From: Eutrigla gurnardus
Taxonomy: Eukaryota; Chordata; Actinopteri; Perciformes; Triglidae
Assembly (NCBI GenBank): GCA_963514095.1
Contig: OY741283.1
Span: forward strand, 4,870,042 to 4,934,041
Direction: 5' to 3'
DNA: 64,000 bases
The translations under genes and the position numbers were made by a program. The notes under the pieces were generated by a model. That model was not told the DNA's origin, searched no databases, and saw nothing but the letters and a program-made list of their open reading frames with translations. Each line of letters starts with the position of its first letter. The stretch's first letter is position 1. Below, piece by piece: positions 62,583 to 64,000 of this stretch.

Positions 62583-63600
62583 ACACAGGAGCTGTTGAGT
62601 GTCTGAGAGCAAAACGGAGCTGAATTAAGTTGTACATTTGAAGGGTGTGATTGCGTTCGGCGCCGCGAGACTCGTTCATCATTGAGCTGCATCACCTCCA
62701 GCGGCGTCGGCGCTCGGCCAGAGTTACAGCGGGGAACGACGGCGGGTGGAATTCTGTTGTGCCGTCGATACAAAAGGGAAGAGAGGAGGAACGGGGGAGA
62801 CAGAGGGAGAAAGAGTGAAGGAATGAAAAGGAGCTCGGTGGAGGAGAACGGAGGCGTGTGAGAGGAGGGGGGGGGGGGCTCACACCGCTGAGTGGCTTCA
62901 ATGGCCTTTCCTCCCTCCTCCGGCCCGTCGCTGCCTCTCAATTAAATTCTAATCAATGGGAAAGCCTCATTATCCCCACAGGCTGCAATGCTGTGGAATT
63001 GATCTCCGTCCCCGTGGTGCAGCCATACAATGCAGAACCTAAACGCTGCGGTCGGGAGGAGCCGTGTTAGCAGATCCAGGACATCAAACGGGCTGACGAG
63101 ATGACTTGTAGAGAGCCGAGCTCTTTGTGGAGGAAGAGTGGAAACCCTGTAGCAACATAACATGTGTTTAACACATTAAGTAAATAATTAAACCGTCATC
63201 TGGTAAATAAACTACTACCTGATTGCAGGTAAAAGGAACAGTATATAATGTAATACATGTCTTTTTAATTATTCACCAAACAATATGATTCATTGATGTA
63301 TTCCATTATGTTTTACTATGTGATGTCTCATGAAACTTTTGCTTTAATTGACACAAATATCTGTTTAATCCAAATGAGTTCAAACTGCTGAGGTTTCATG
63401 TTGTTGAAGGATTCCTCTCTGTGGTGGAACAGCAGTGAAGAAGTGCTTCATTGTTGTAAACAAAGTATAATAGATGTGAGAGAGCGTTAAAGGAGAGCGA
63501 TAGGAGTACTTTCAGACAGACACAAGGACGGGGGGGTAGAAAAGCACCTGCCGACGACCCCCAAGGAGCAGACAGATGATTCGCCACAGGGACACCTGAC

Positions 63601-63601
<1 letters not shown>

Positions 63602-63664
<63 letters not shown>
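63602..63664. repeat. (CA)n microsatellite
   Basis: Perfect CA run of about 63 bp. Confidence 0.97.
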
Positions 63665-63665
<1 letters not shown>

Positions 63666-64000
63666 CATCTGAAGGAGTATGTGATTGCAAGCTGAGTAGG
63701 AACCTTGAAAACTATTTACCCCCTTCAACACACGCAGAGAAAATGACTGTAAAATGCTGCAGGAGGCAGAAAAAAAAAAGTCGAACATGGGGAGACTTGA
63801 GGAGAGTCATCCCATCATAAATGTACTGCCCTTGGATGTGTGTGTATATATTAATTGGCGGCCTCAATTTAATTAAAGCGTGTCCCTGTTTTTAGTTAAG
63901 TGTAAACGGAGAGAACCAGCAGTGATGCTACACGCTGTCAGGCCACGTTTACACACGGCAGATCAGCCGGATGCTTTTTAGTGCAGCCATCATCAGACGG

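Overview
The window looks like a teleost fish nuclear genome, probably a percomorph. The signs are a vertebrate-type NMDA receptor gene with spliced exons, a tRNA-headed SINE and several MITE and LINE remnants of types common in bony fishes, and a very high density of long (CA)n/(TG)n microsatellites. No bacterial-style operons, CRISPR arrays, rRNA or intact tRNA genes are visible.

Layout: 1-451 is a degenerate telomere-like array (CCCCTAA / CTCTAA / CTCCTAA units). Two adjacent coding exons of an ionotropic glutamate receptor of the GluN2A type (grin2a-like) follow on the minus strand. The upstream exon is 9948-10114 and the downstream exon is 6272-6700. They are separated by a 3.25-kb phase-2 intron and join in frame to give about 199 codons of the amino-terminal (LIVBP-like, zinc/ifenprodil-site) domain. 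No other exon of the gene was recognised: not the preceding exon (signal peptide and first lobe) at higher coordinates, nor the next one (with the NVTW glycosylation site) at lower coordinates. Most of the window is therefore probably intronic sequence of this gene, or intronic plus 5' flanking sequence.

The remaining ~54 kb (10115-64000) holds no protein-coding exon I can support. It contains dozens of dinucleotide microsatellites, a 330-bp polypurine tract (21690-22021), poly-G runs of 23-27 nt, a ~65-bp degenerate AT-rich minisatellite (33233-33530), a striking inverted-orientation minisatellite cluster (56464-57085), several non-autonomous DNA transposons (19907-20336, 43675-44135, 48331-48841 with a nested inverted repeat, 52798-53035), a tRNA-derived SINE (55808-56100) and decayed LINE pieces (24460-24690, 26941-27000, 36310-36470). 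There is also a perfect 21-bp-stem hairpin at 16777-16825.

No multi-gene system is evident. The most informative points are the intron that splits what I recall as a single human GRIN2A exon, the conservative change at one zinc-site residue, and the inverted minisatellite.
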